A stretch of DNA of 64,000 nucleotides from Streptomyces zingiberis (GTDB lineage Bacteria; Actinomycetota; Actinomycetes; Streptomycetales; Streptomycetaceae). Positions 44,791 through 52,259 of this stretch are shown here, piece by piece. The notes under the pieces were generated by a model. That model saw only the letters and a list, made by a program, of their open reading frames with translations. It did not search any database and had not been told where the DNA came from. The stretch lies in the NCBI RefSeq assembly GCF_012034935.1, contig NZ_JAATEN010000003.1, positions 186,001 to 250,000 on the forward strand. Reading direction: 5' to 3'. Numbering within the stretch: position 1 is the first letter of the stretch; every line of letters starts with the position of its first letter. Made by a program: the position numbers and the translations under genes.

Positions 44791-45084
44791 CCCCGGGCCG
44801 GCTCGTGGGCGGCCCGGTCAGGCGGGGCGCGCCGGGGCCCGGCCGGCTGGAGCGGCACTACCCGCCCTGGGCGCCGCCCCGGTCGCGCCGGAACGCCCGG
44901 CGCGCGCCCAGCCACACCGCGGCGAGAGCGGCCACCGCGAAGCCGCCGAGGAGCAGGCCGCCGTCCCGCACCATGTCCGACGCACCACCGGCGTCACCGG
45001 AGCCGCCGGCGCCGTTCCGTCCGTCCGCCCCGCTCGACGGCCCGCCGCCGCCACCGCCGTCACCGTCACCGTTCCCGGACTTCT
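44791..45084. repeat. Right copy of the ~290-bp imperfect direct repeat
   Basis: This is the functional copy, being the 3' end of the beta-propeller gene plus about 65 bp downstream of its stop. It matches 41547-41843 in the same orientation with scattered substitutions and small indels. Confidence 0.85.
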
Positions 45085-45997
45085 CCTCGTCCGCCACCGA
45101 GTCCGGGAGGAGCTCGCCCCGCAGTTCGACCCGCGTCACCGTCGAGCGCAGCCCCTCCGAGCCGAACATCAGCGCGCGGCCGTCGGCCGTGAACGTCACG
45201 GACTCGCCCTGCCGTTGCACGGGCACACCGGGGCGGGTGCCGAGCTTCTCGGGCCTGCCGTCCCGCCAGCGGTAGGCGCTGCCGCCGAAGTAGCCGCGCA
45301 CCACCAGCCGGCTGCCGTCCGGGGAGAAGGCGGCGTCGGTGGCCCAGTCGGAGAGGTCCGCGATCCGCCGGAAGGTGTTGATCCCGGAGGTGGAGGGCTC
45401 GGCCGGGCCCTCGTAGAGCGCGCCGCCCTCCTGCTTCTTGCTGACGATGTACATGCGGCCGGTCTCCGGATGCACCATCAGCGACTCGGCGTCCCGCGGG
45501 CCGTCCTCGTAGCGGACGGTGTAGCGGGTGGGGGTGACCGTGGTGTCCCGCAGCTTCTCCGGCTCCTTGAAGCGGTACACCCACACCTCGGGCCACCTGC
45601 CGCCGAAGTTGTCCCCGATGTCGCCGAGGTACAGGGTGCCGTCCGGGCCGGTGGAGATGGCCTCCACGTCACGGGGGTCGACCCCGGCGAGGGTGACGGT
45701 GGCGACCGTACGGCCCGTGGAGCTGTCGACGGCGTAGACGTACGGGCCGTCCTCGCTGTCGTTGTGCGTCCAGAACACCCCCGGGTGGATGCGGCTGGCC
45801 GCGAGACCGCTGGACTCCGTGATGCGCTCGTCCTCGATCCGGAACGTCCCGGGCTCGCCCGGGTCCGCCCCGGGGGCCGCGGCGGAGACGCCCGCGGACG
45901 GGCCCGCGATCAGGAGCAGCGCGGCGAGAGCGCCCGCGAACAGGCTCGGCGGGTACCGGCGGACGGCCCGCCCGGACGACGGGGACAGACGAGGCAT
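44858..45997 (-). CDS. Secreted, membrane-anchored beta-propeller-like protein
   Basis: The 379-residue protein starts at ATG 45997. It has a signal peptide (RRYPPSLFAGALAALLLIAG...VSAAAPG), a repeat domain of propeller type (SSGLAASRIHPGVFWTHNDS, GVDPRDVEAISTGPDGTLYLGDIGDN, ESLMVHPETGRMYIVSKK, SVTFTADGRALMFGSEGL), a Gly/Asp/Ser-rich linker and a C-terminal transmembrane helix (GGLLLGGFAVAALAAVWLGA) with an Arg-rich tail. The DIGDN and PRDVE motifs recall esterase-like/SMP-30-type propellers. It is anchored outside the membrane. Its 3' end is duplicated at 41547. Confidence 0.85.
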   Translation of the reverse strand: MPRLSPSSGRAVRRYPPSLFAGALAALLLIAGPSAGVSAAAPGADPGEPGTFRIEDERITESSGLAASRIHPGVFWTHNDSEDGPYVYAVDSSTGRTVATVTLAGVDPRDVEAISTGPDGTLYLGDIGDNFGGRWPEVWVYRFKEPEKLRDTTVTPTRYTVRYEDGPRDAESLMVHPETGRMYIVSKKQEGGALYEGPAEPSTSGINTFRRIADLSDWATDAAFSPDGSRLVVRGYFGGSAYRWRDGRPEKLGTRPGVPVQRQGESVTFTADGRALMFGSEGLRSTVTRVELRGELLPDSVADEEKSGNGDGDGGGGGGPSSGADGRNGAGGSGDAGGASDMVRDGGLLLGGFAVAALAAVWLGARRAFRRDRGGAQGG

Positions 45998-46073
45998 GGG
46001 ACAAGCCTGCCACCCCCGGCAGGCGGGCAGCGCCCGGTCGCGGGCTGTTGGCCGGTTCCTGGACGATGTCCGG

Positions 46074-46970
46074 ATGCGCATCCTTCCCGTGGGCGACTCC
46101 ATGACCATCGGAAGCGCCGGGGAGCACACCTGGCGCCACCGCCTGTGGCGGCACCTGCGGGGGCGGCCCGGGGGCCCGTTCCGGTTCGTCGGCCCCCGCA
46201 GCGCGCTGTGGGACCCGCGGGCCGGCGCGGCCGTCTCCCACGGGTACGCCGACCCGTCCTTCCCGGCGCCCGACCGCCACCACCTCGCCGGCTGGGGCGA
46301 GGGCTGGCTGCACATGGCGCCGCTGATCCGCGAGACGGTGACCGCGCACCGTCCCGACCTGCTGCTGGTCTCCCTGGGCCTGATCGACCTCGGCTTCTAC
46401 ACGGACGCCGGCCAGACGGCGGTGAACGTCCGCCGGTTCCTGACGGAGGCACGGGCCGCGGACCCGGGCGTGCGGATGGTGCTGCTGCCCGTGCTCCCCA
46501 ACTCCCGGGCCGTGGACGACCCGGCCTTCGCCGCACAGGTCGGGAGGTTCAACCGGCTGCTGGAGGAGATGGTGAGCGGGGACGGGGACGGGGACGGGGA
46601 CGGGGACGGGGACGGGGACGGCAGCGGGGGCGGGGACGCCGGCGGAAGCGCGGTCCGGGCGGGCCTGGAGGGGCCGCGCCTCGTACTGGCCGCGCCGCCC
46701 CCCGGATGGGATCTGCTCCGGGACACCTACGACGGGACACACCCCGGCGTCCGCGGTGAGCACCGCCTGGCGGCGGCCTTCGCCGACGCACTCCACCGGA
46801 CCTGGGGGATCGGCGGGCCGTACGGGGCGGACCGGTGGGAGCGCCCGGAGGAATCCCGTGGCACGGAACCGCCGGACGGAACCGCGCCGGCGCTTCCGGC
46901 CCCACGGGAGCCGTCGGATCCGGGAGAGCGGCCGGTCCGGCGGGAGGCGGCGCTGCCCACGGCCGGGTGA
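46074..46970 (+). CDS. SGNH/GDSL-type hydrolase
   Basis: The 298-residue protein begins MRILPVGDSMTIGSAGEHTW with the catalytic Ser in GDSM. Block III reads SLGLIDLGF, where the usual GxND Asn is replaced, and block V is TYDGTHPGVRGEHRLA with catalytic Asp and His. No signal peptide is evident; the gene is divergent from the secreted propeller gene. A run of seven Gly-Asp pairs sits between the blocks, encoded by a perfect hexanucleotide repeat, and the C-terminal 55 residues are disordered. An esterase or lipase-like role is likely; substrate unknown. Confidence 0.85.
   Translation: MRILPVGDSMTIGSAGEHTWRHRLWRHLRGRPGGPFRFVGPRSALWDPRAGAAVSHGYADPSFPAPDRHHLAGWGEGWLHMAPLIRETVTAHRPDLLLVSLGLIDLGFYTDAGQTAVNVRRFLTEARAADPGVRMVLLPVLPNSRAVDDPAFAAQVGRFNRLLEEMVSGDGDGDGDGDGDGDGSGGGDAGGSAVRAGLEGPRLVLAAPPPGWDLLRDTYDGTHPGVRGEHRLAAAFADALHRTWGIGGPYGADRWERPEESRGTEPPDGTAPALPAPREPSDPGERPVRREAALPTAG
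46578..46619 (+). repeat. (GGGGAC)7 in-frame hexanucleotide repeat
   Basis: Seven perfect 6-bp units encode (Gly-Asp)7 inside the SGNH hydrolase. Slippage would add or remove dipeptides without a frameshift, so length may vary between strains. Confidence 0.85.
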
Positions 46971-47127
46971 GAACGGCGGGTGGCGGCGGTCCCGGGGCGG
47001 AATCCGGCGAGCGCCGTCGTCCGGTGGGCCCCGTGTGGCCCCGGGTGCGGTCCGCGGCGGCGCCGTGGCCGACGGCTCCGGCGGGTGGCCCTTGCTTCGA
47101 GTGCGCTCCAGGGCGTTGGCTGTGGCC

Positions 47128-48123
47128 ATGGAGTACACGCACCTGGGACGCACCGGGCTCAAGGTCAGCCGACTCGTGCTCGGCACGATGAACTTCGGGC
47201 CGGTCACCGACGAGGCCGGAAGTCACTCGATCATGGATGCCGCGCTCGACGCGGGCGTCAACTTCTTCGACACCGCCAATGTCTACGGCTGGGCCGAGAA
47301 CAAGGGCCGCACCGAGGAGATCGTCGGCAGCTGGCTCGCCAAGGGCGGCGACCGCCGGGACAAGGTCGTCCTCGCCACCAAGGTCTACGGGCACATGGGC
47401 CCCGACGGCCCGGTCTGGCCCAACCACGACAAGCTCTCCGCCCTCAACATCCGCCGTGCCGTGGAGGGAAGCCTCCGGCGCCTCGGCACGGACCACATCG
47501 ACCTCTACCAGTTCCACCACGTCGACCGGTCCGCCCCGTGGGACGAGATCTGGCAGGCGATGGACGTCCTCGTGCAGCAGGGCAAGGTCCTCTACGTCGG
47601 GTCGTCCAACTTCGCCGGCTGGAACATCGCGCAGGCCAACGAGGCCGCGCGGCGGCGCGGCCGGCTCGGGCTGGTCAGTGAGCAGTGCCTCTACAACCTC
47701 TGCGAGCGCCGCGCCGAGATGGAGGTGGTGCCGGCCGCGGAGAACTACGGGCTGGGGGTCATCCCCTGGTCGCCGCTCCACGGCGGACTGCTCGGCGGCG
47801 CCATCCGCAAGGAGCGGGAGGGCGGCGCGGGCCGGACCGCCTCCGGCCGGGCGGCCGACGCGCTCAAGAACACCGCGCAGCGTGAGCAGATCCAGGCTTA
47901 CGAGGACCTGCTCGACCAGCACGGCCTGGAGCCGGGCGAGGTGGCACTGGCCTGGCTGCTGACCCGCCCCGGCGTGACGGGACCGATCGTCGGACCGCGC
48001 ACGACGGAGCAGCTGGCCTCGGCGGTGCGCGCGGTGGAGCTGGACCTTTCCGAGGAGGTGCTGGCCTCCCTGGACGAGATCTTCCCCGGGCCGGGCCCGT
48101 CACCGGAGGCGTTCGCCTGGTAG
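47128..48123 (+). CDS. Aldo/keto reductase
   Basis: The 331-residue NADPH-dependent oxidoreductase starts MEYTHLGRTGLKVSRLVLGT. Catalytic residues are the Asp and Tyr of NFFDTANVYGWAENKG, the Lys of VLATKVYG and the His of DLYQFHHVD. The C-terminal cofactor region reads GVTGPIVGPRTTEQLASAV. It is a general AKR of the Tas/YhdN type. No strong ribosome site is visible; a GTG two codons upstream is an alternative. A very strong terminator follows. Confidence 0.92.
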   Translation: MEYTHLGRTGLKVSRLVLGTMNFGPVTDEAGSHSIMDAALDAGVNFFDTANVYGWAENKGRTEEIVGSWLAKGGDRRDKVVLATKVYGHMGPDGPVWPNHDKLSALNIRRAVEGSLRRLGTDHIDLYQFHHVDRSAPWDEIWQAMDVLVQQGKVLYVGSSNFAGWNIAQANEAARRRGRLGLVSEQCLYNLCERRAEMEVVPAAENYGLGVIPWSPLHGGLLGGAIRKEREGGAGRTASGRAADALKNTAQREQIQAYEDLLDQHGLEPGEVALAWLLTRPGVTGPIVGPRTTEQLASAVRAVELDLSEEVLASLDEIFPGPGPSPEAFAW

Positions 48124-48360
48124 GAGGCGGATCGGGGGCCGGGGCCGCCCCCGAACTGGGGCCGGGGAGCCGGGGCCGGGGCTGATCCCGGCCCCGGTTC
48201 TCCGGCTTTGGCCCTGGGGCCGGTTCTCCGGCCTTGGCCCCTGGGGCCGGTTCTCCCGCCCTGGTCCTCGGCCTGGTGCTCCCGCCCTCGTGCTCGGCCG
48301 GTGCTCCGGCCCCGGCGCCCGGGCCCTCGGCGTCCCGGCCGGGCGCAGGGCCCTGGCCTC

Positions 48361-48400
48361 GCGCCCCGGGGACCGGCCCTGGGGCCGGTCCCCGGGGCGC
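48361..48400. terminator. 18-bp perfect terminator hairpin
   Basis: GCGCCCCGGGGACCGGCC (48361-48378) pairs perfectly with GGCCGGTCCCCGGGGCGC (48383-48400) with a CTGG loop. It separates the aldo/keto reductase gene from the convergent small membrane protein gene. Upstream, GGCCGGTTCTCC-type repeats fill 48180-48260. Confidence 0.75.
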
Positions 48401-48402
48401 CG

Positions 48403-48489
48403 TCAGCGCAGCACGGACGCCACCACGACGACGGCCAGCATCAGGAGGAGCGCGCCGCTGACGATCAGCGTTCTGGTCTTGGGATCCAC
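48403..48489 (-). CDS. 28-residue single-pass membrane protein
   Basis: GTG 48489 opens a 29-codon frame giving VDPKTRTLIVSGALLLMLAV followed by VVVASVLR. This is a short charged N-terminus and one transmembrane helix ending in Arg, with AGGG just upstream. The composition is clearly protein-coding and I recall similar short Streptomyces proteins. It is too short for routine annotation. Its stop is 2 bp from the terminator stem. Function is unknown. Confidence 0.6.
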   Translation of the reverse strand: MDPKTRTLIVSGALLLMLAVVVVASVLR

Positions 48490-48651
48490 GCCCTGAAGGT
48501 TAGCCCCGGCGCCGTCCCGGGCTCGGAGCGGGGCACGGGCGGGGCGGGGGCGGGAGCGGTACCCGGCTTCCCGCAGCGGCCCTTCCCACAGCGGCCGGTG
48601 AGTCGCGCGGGACGGCGGGGGCGCCGGCCGAGAAGCGGGCGGGGACCGTGA

Positions 48652-49344
48652 TCAGGGCGGGGACACCGGAGAAGAGGGTGCCGGAGAAGGTGTTCCCGGC
48701 GCAGGGGGCCCCGGGGACGGTGATCCCGGCGCAGGGGGTCCCGGTGTCTGAGACCCCTCCGCCGGAGGGGCCGGCCCGCCGAGCGGCCAGAGGGCGACCG
48801 TCTCGTAGTGCGGCTGGGCGCCGGGCACCCCGGGGGCGGGCGGATGGCTGCGGATCAGCTCCAGTGCGGGGACGGTCCAGGCGCTCCCCGTGAAGCCGGC
48901 CAGTGCCCCGGCGAAGGGGCGGAGGTCCACGGGTGCGCTGTTCCGGGTGCGGGCCAGGGTCAGGTGAGGGGTGAAGCGGGGCGGCTCGTCCGGCAGGACG
49001 AGGCCCGCACGCCGGCCGGCGGCGACGGCCGTGGCCGCGAGCCGGGAGATCCCGGCGGTGTCCCCGCGGACCCCGGCCCACAGCGCCCGCTGCCCGAAGC
49101 GGCCCGCGCCGGACAGGCCCAGCTCGAACGGGGGGTGCCGGTGTGCGGCGCGCGCGAGCCGCCGGTGCAGGCCGGGCAGCGGTTCCGCGGCCACCTCGCC
49201 GAAGAAGGCGAGGGTGAGGTGCCAGCCGTGGCGGTGGGTCCAGCGCAGCCGGTCGGCGCCCGGGATCTCCCGCAGCGCGGCGACGGCGGCGGCGAGTTCC
49301 CCGGCCACCGGGTCCGGGGGCACCACGGCGGCGAAGAGTCTCAT
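48652..49344 (-). CDS. thpR: RNA 2',3'-cyclic phosphodiesterase (ThpR-type, LigT fold)
   Basis: The 230-residue protein starts at ATG 49344 (MRLFAAVVPPDPVAGELA). The two catalytic HxTx motifs are HLTLAFFG (about residues 44-51) and HLTLARTR (about 143-150), defining the 2H phosphoesterase/2'-5' RNA ligase family. A Pro/Ser/Gly tail of about 40 residues follows the domain, encoded by a repetitive stretch with GATCCCGGCGCAGGGGG-type units. The tail is not part of the usual fold (about 185 residues). Confidence 0.85.
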   Translation of the reverse strand: MRLFAAVVPPDPVAGELAAAVAALREIPGADRLRWTHRHGWHLTLAFFGEVAAEPLPGLHRRLARAAHRHPPFELGLSGAGRFGQRALWAGVRGDTAGISRLAATAVAAGRRAGLVLPDEPPRFTPHLTLARTRNSAPVDLRPFAGALAGFTGSAWTVPALELIRSHPPAPGVPGAQPHYETVALWPLGGPAPPAEGSQTPGPPAPGSPSPGPPAPGTPSPAPSSPVSPP

Positions 49345-49531
49345 ACGGGCAGTGTCCCCCGGAGCCCTCCGGAGTCCCCGGAGGGGCCGTCCCCCGGCGG
49401 ACGCACCGGCGTCTCCCCGGCGGCGCCCGGCGTACCCGTACGCCCTCGCCCCGCCCGGCAGGCCCGTACGCCCCCGGCCCCGGCCGGCGCCCCCTCGCCG
49501 CCCGGTGGCCGTCCGGCCGCCCACGCGGTTC

Positions 49532-51340
49532 TCACCCCGTCGCCGCCAGTTCCTTCTTCCGCGGCGGGCGCTCGACGAAGGCCACCCGAGGCCGTCCCCG
49601 GCGCAGCACCACCTTCAGGCGGAGGCCGCCGATGCGGGCCAGGATCAGGCCGACGCCGAGCGCGGCACCGGCCGAGATCAGGCCACCGGCGAGGAAGCCG
49701 ATCCGGGCGCCGTAGGTGTCGGTGACCCAGCCGAGGAGCGGGGCGCCCAGCGGGGTGCCACCCATGAAGACCATCATGTAGAGGGCCATCACCCGGCCCC
49801 GCATGGCCGGGTCGGTGGCGAGCTGCACGCTGGAGTTGGCGGTGACGTTGATCGTCATGCCGAGCATGCCGATGGCCACCAGCAGTACCGCGAAGATCCA
49901 GAAGCCCGGGGCCGCCGCCGCCGTGATCTCCAGCAGGCCGAAGAGCAGCGCCGCGCCGACCAGCAGCCGGAGCCGGGAGGTGCCGCGCCGGGCGGCGAGC
50001 AGGGCACCGGCCAGCGACCCCACCGCCATCAGGGTGTTGAGCAGGCCGTAGGTGCCCGCGTCGCCGTGGAACACGGTGTCCACGAAGGCCGTCAGCCAGA
50101 TCGCGAAGTTGAAGCCGAAGGTGCCGATGAAGCCGACGAGGACGATCGGCCACAGCAACTCCGGCCGCCTCGCGACGTAGCGCAGCCCGTCCCGGAGCTG
50201 CCCCTTGCCGCGTGGTGCGCGGGTGACCTCCTGGAGTTCCTCGCGGCGCATCAGCAGCAGGGCGGTGATCGGCGCGAGGAAGGACAGGCCGTTGGCCATG
50301 AAGGCCCAGCCGCTGCCCACGGCGCTGATCGTCACACCGGCGACGGCGGGGCCGATGATCCGCGCGGACTGGAAGTTGGCCGAGTTGAGGCTGACGGCGT
50401 TGCGCAGGTCCTCCGGGCCCACCATCTCGGCGGCGAACGCCTGGCGGGCGGGGTTGTCGACGACGGTCGCCAGGCCGAGCAGCAGCGCCATGAGGTAGAC
50501 GTGCCAGACCTGGACGTGCCCGCTGAGGGTGAGGACGGCGAGGGCGAGGCCGGTGAGGCCCATGGCCGACTGGGTCACCAGCAGCAGCCGCCGCCGGGAG
50601 AAGCGGTCGGCGATCACGCCGCCGTAGAGGCCGAGCACCAGCATGGGGAGGAACTGGAGCGCGGTGGTGATGCCCACGGCCGTGGAGGACCCGGTGAGGC
50701 TGAGGACCAGCCAGTCCTGGGCGATGCGCTGCATCCAGGTACCCGTGTTGGACACGAGCTGGCCGGAGGCGAAGAGCCGGTAGTTGCGGTTGCGCAGCGA
50801 GCTGAACATGGACTTGCGGGGACCGGTGCCGCCGCGCCCCGTTCCCTCCCCGGTGCCACTTTCCCCGGCGTCACCTCCCCTGGCGTCACTTCCCCCGGTG
50901 TCACCGCCCCTGGCTCCGGTGGCCGCCGTACCGCCGGGGGCGGGGGTGGTGGCGGCGATGCCGGCCCCGGTCGTCGCGTCGGTCGCGGCGGCCTCGGCTG
51001 CCTCGGCGGCGGTGGCCGTCGCCGTGACGGCGGGATCGGGGACGGGGAGCTCGGGGGCCGGAGGCTCGGGGGCGGCGGGTTCAGGGGGCGTGGGCCCGGG
51101 GCCGGCCGCCGCGGCGGCGGGCTCGATGGATCCGGCGGGTCCGGTGGGCCCGGGCGCGCCGTCGTGGCGGGCGGATTCCGTTCCCGGTCCGGTGGCCGCC
51201 GCGGGCGGGCCGGGGTGCGGGGCGGGCCGGTCCGTGGAACGGGGGCGGGGCCCGGAGGGGGAATCGGGGGTGGGACGAGAAGGGGAGTGGTCGGGCAGGG
51301 GAACGGGTGCGGAGGGTGTTCCGGGTCCCGTACTCAAAGT
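49532..51340 (-). CDS. MFS transporter with long disordered N-terminus
   Basis: I start the protein at TTG 51340, which has GAGGAGG 8 nt upstream; this gives 602 residues. About 170 N-terminal residues are Pro/Ala/Thr/Gly-rich and disordered. The transporter part begins FSSLRNRNYRLFASGQLVSN and has 12 predicted helices of the DHA3/enterobactin-exporter type (GVIADRFSRRRLLLVTQSAMG, DNPARQAFAAEMV, AMRGRVMALYMMVFMGGTPLG). It is behind a MarR gene on the same strand, probably its regulator. Substrate is unknown; drug or siderophore export is the family's usual role. Confidence 0.88.
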   Translation of the reverse strand, partial: TLSTGPGTPSAPVPLPDHSPSRPTPDSPSGPRPRSTDRPAPHPGPPAAATGPGTESARHDGAPGPTGPAGSIEPAAAAAGPGPTPPEPAAPEPPAPELPVPDPAVTATATAAEAAEAAATDATTGAGIAATTPAPGGTAATGARGGDTGGSDARGGDAGESGTGEGTGRGGTGPRKSMFSSLRNRNYRLFASGQLVSNTGTWMQRIAQDWLVLSLTGSSTAVGITTALQFLPMLVLGLYGGVIADRFSRRRLLLVTQSAMGLTGLALAVLTLSGHVQVWHVYLMALLLGLATVVDNPARQAFAAEMVGPEDLRNAVSLNSANFQSARIIGPAVAGVTISAVGSGWAFMANGLSFLAPITALLLMRREELQEVTRAPRGKGQLRDGLRYVARRPELLWPIVLVGFIGTFGFNFAIWLTAFVDTVFHGDAGTYGLLNTLMAVGSLAGALLAARRGTSRLRLLVGAALLFGLLEITAAAAPGFWIFAVLLVAIGMLGMTINVTANSSVQLATDPAMRGRVMALYMMVFMGGTPLGAPLLGWVTDTYGARIGFLAGGLISAGAALGVGLILARIGGLRLKVVLRRGRPRVAFVERPPRKKELAATG

Positions 51341-51387
51341 GCGTCGCCTCCTCAGCGAGGGTGTCACCGGACAGGGCACTGCGTTCA

Positions 51388-51438
51388 AGCTCGGTGTTCG
51401 GGGACTGTGTCCAGCTCGGTGTTCGGCTCGGTGTTCAC
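51388..51438. promoter_or_regulatory. Three AGCTCGGTGTTCGG direct repeats
   Basis: Two perfect 14-bp copies (51388-51401, 51413-51426) and a third truncated copy (51426-51438) lie between the MarR and MFS genes, a likely regulatory array for the transporter. Confidence 0.5.
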
Positions 51439-51530
51439 GCTCTGCGTCCGGACGCACGGTCCGGGCATCGCGGTCGGGCGCCGGGGCTTCGGGTACCGGC
51501 TTCGGGCACCTTCCACACCGGCGCCCGGCG

Positions 51531-51968
51531 CTACATCTGGGCCAGCTTGTCGAGGATGGGCGCGGCCGCGCGGACGGTCGCCCACTCCTCCTCGGTGAGC
51601 CCCTCGGCCAGCTCGGCGAGCCAGGCGTTGCGCCTGCGGCGGCTCTCCTCCAGCATCGACTCGGCCCGTTCGGTCCGGGTGACCACCTTCTGGCGGCGGT
51701 CCTCCGGGTGGGGCTCCATCCGGACCAGCCCTTTGGTCTCCAGCAGGGCGACGATGCGCGTCATCGACGGCGGCTGCACATGCTCCTTGCGAGCCAGTTC
51801 CCCGGGGGTGGCGCTGCCGCAGCGGGCCAGCGTGCCGAGGACGGACATCTCGGTGGGGGTCAGCGATTCGTCGACCCGCTGGTGCCGGAGCCGACGGGAC
51901 AGGCGCATGACTGCGGAGCGCAGGGCGCTCACGGCGACAGCGTCGTCGCCGGCGGATAGGTCGGGCAT
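51531..51968 (-). CDS. MarR-family regulator
   Basis: The 145-residue protein starts at ATG 51968 (MPDLSAGDDAVAVSALRSAV). The winged helix is ELARKEHVQPPSMTRIVALLETKGLVRMEPHPEDRRQKVV. It precedes the MFS gene by 190 bp on the same strand and likely controls it. The palindrome at 51974-51999 covers its own promoter. Confidence 0.9.
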   Translation of the reverse strand: MPDLSAGDDAVAVSALRSAVMRLSRRLRHQRVDESLTPTEMSVLGTLARCGSATPGELARKEHVQPPSMTRIVALLETKGLVRMEPHPEDRRQKVVTRTERAESMLEESRRRRNAWLAELAEGLTEEEWATVRAAAPILDKLAQM

Positions 51969-51973
51969 GGTTA

Positions 51974-51999
51974 TTAGCGTAACTCATTACTCTAGCTAA
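51974..51999. promoter_or_regulatory. MarR operator/promoter region
   Basis: TTAGC (51974-51978) and GCTAA (51995-51999) bracket an AT-rich 16-bp core with GTAACTCATTAC, a partly dyad arrangement 5 bp before the MarR start codon. Confidence 0.5.
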
Positions 52000-52207
52000 A
52001 TACAGCCCGGGGGGCTCGGCCACCAGTGCCCCGCCGAACGGGTGAGCGCGCCGCCCGTCCGGGGGACCGGCCCGGGCCCCCTGCACCCACCCCGGCCTGG
52101 GACACCTCCGCCCCCGCTCCCGTCCGGCGGCTCCGCGCCGCTCCCGGCCCGGCCCGCACCCCCGGCCCGCGCGGTGGGGCCGCCCGCGCCCGTCGCGCCT
52201 ACGGCGA

Positions 52208-52236
52208 AGCGCCCGGAACACGAGGTTCCGGGCGCT
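52208..52236. terminator. 12-bp perfect terminator hairpin
   Basis: AGCGCCCGGAAC (52208-52219) pairs with GTTCCGGGCGCT (52225-52236) with a 5-nt loop, 24 bp past the purine permease stop. Confidence 0.7.
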
Positions 52237-52259
52237 CGCGGGTGACGCGCGACGGCGGC

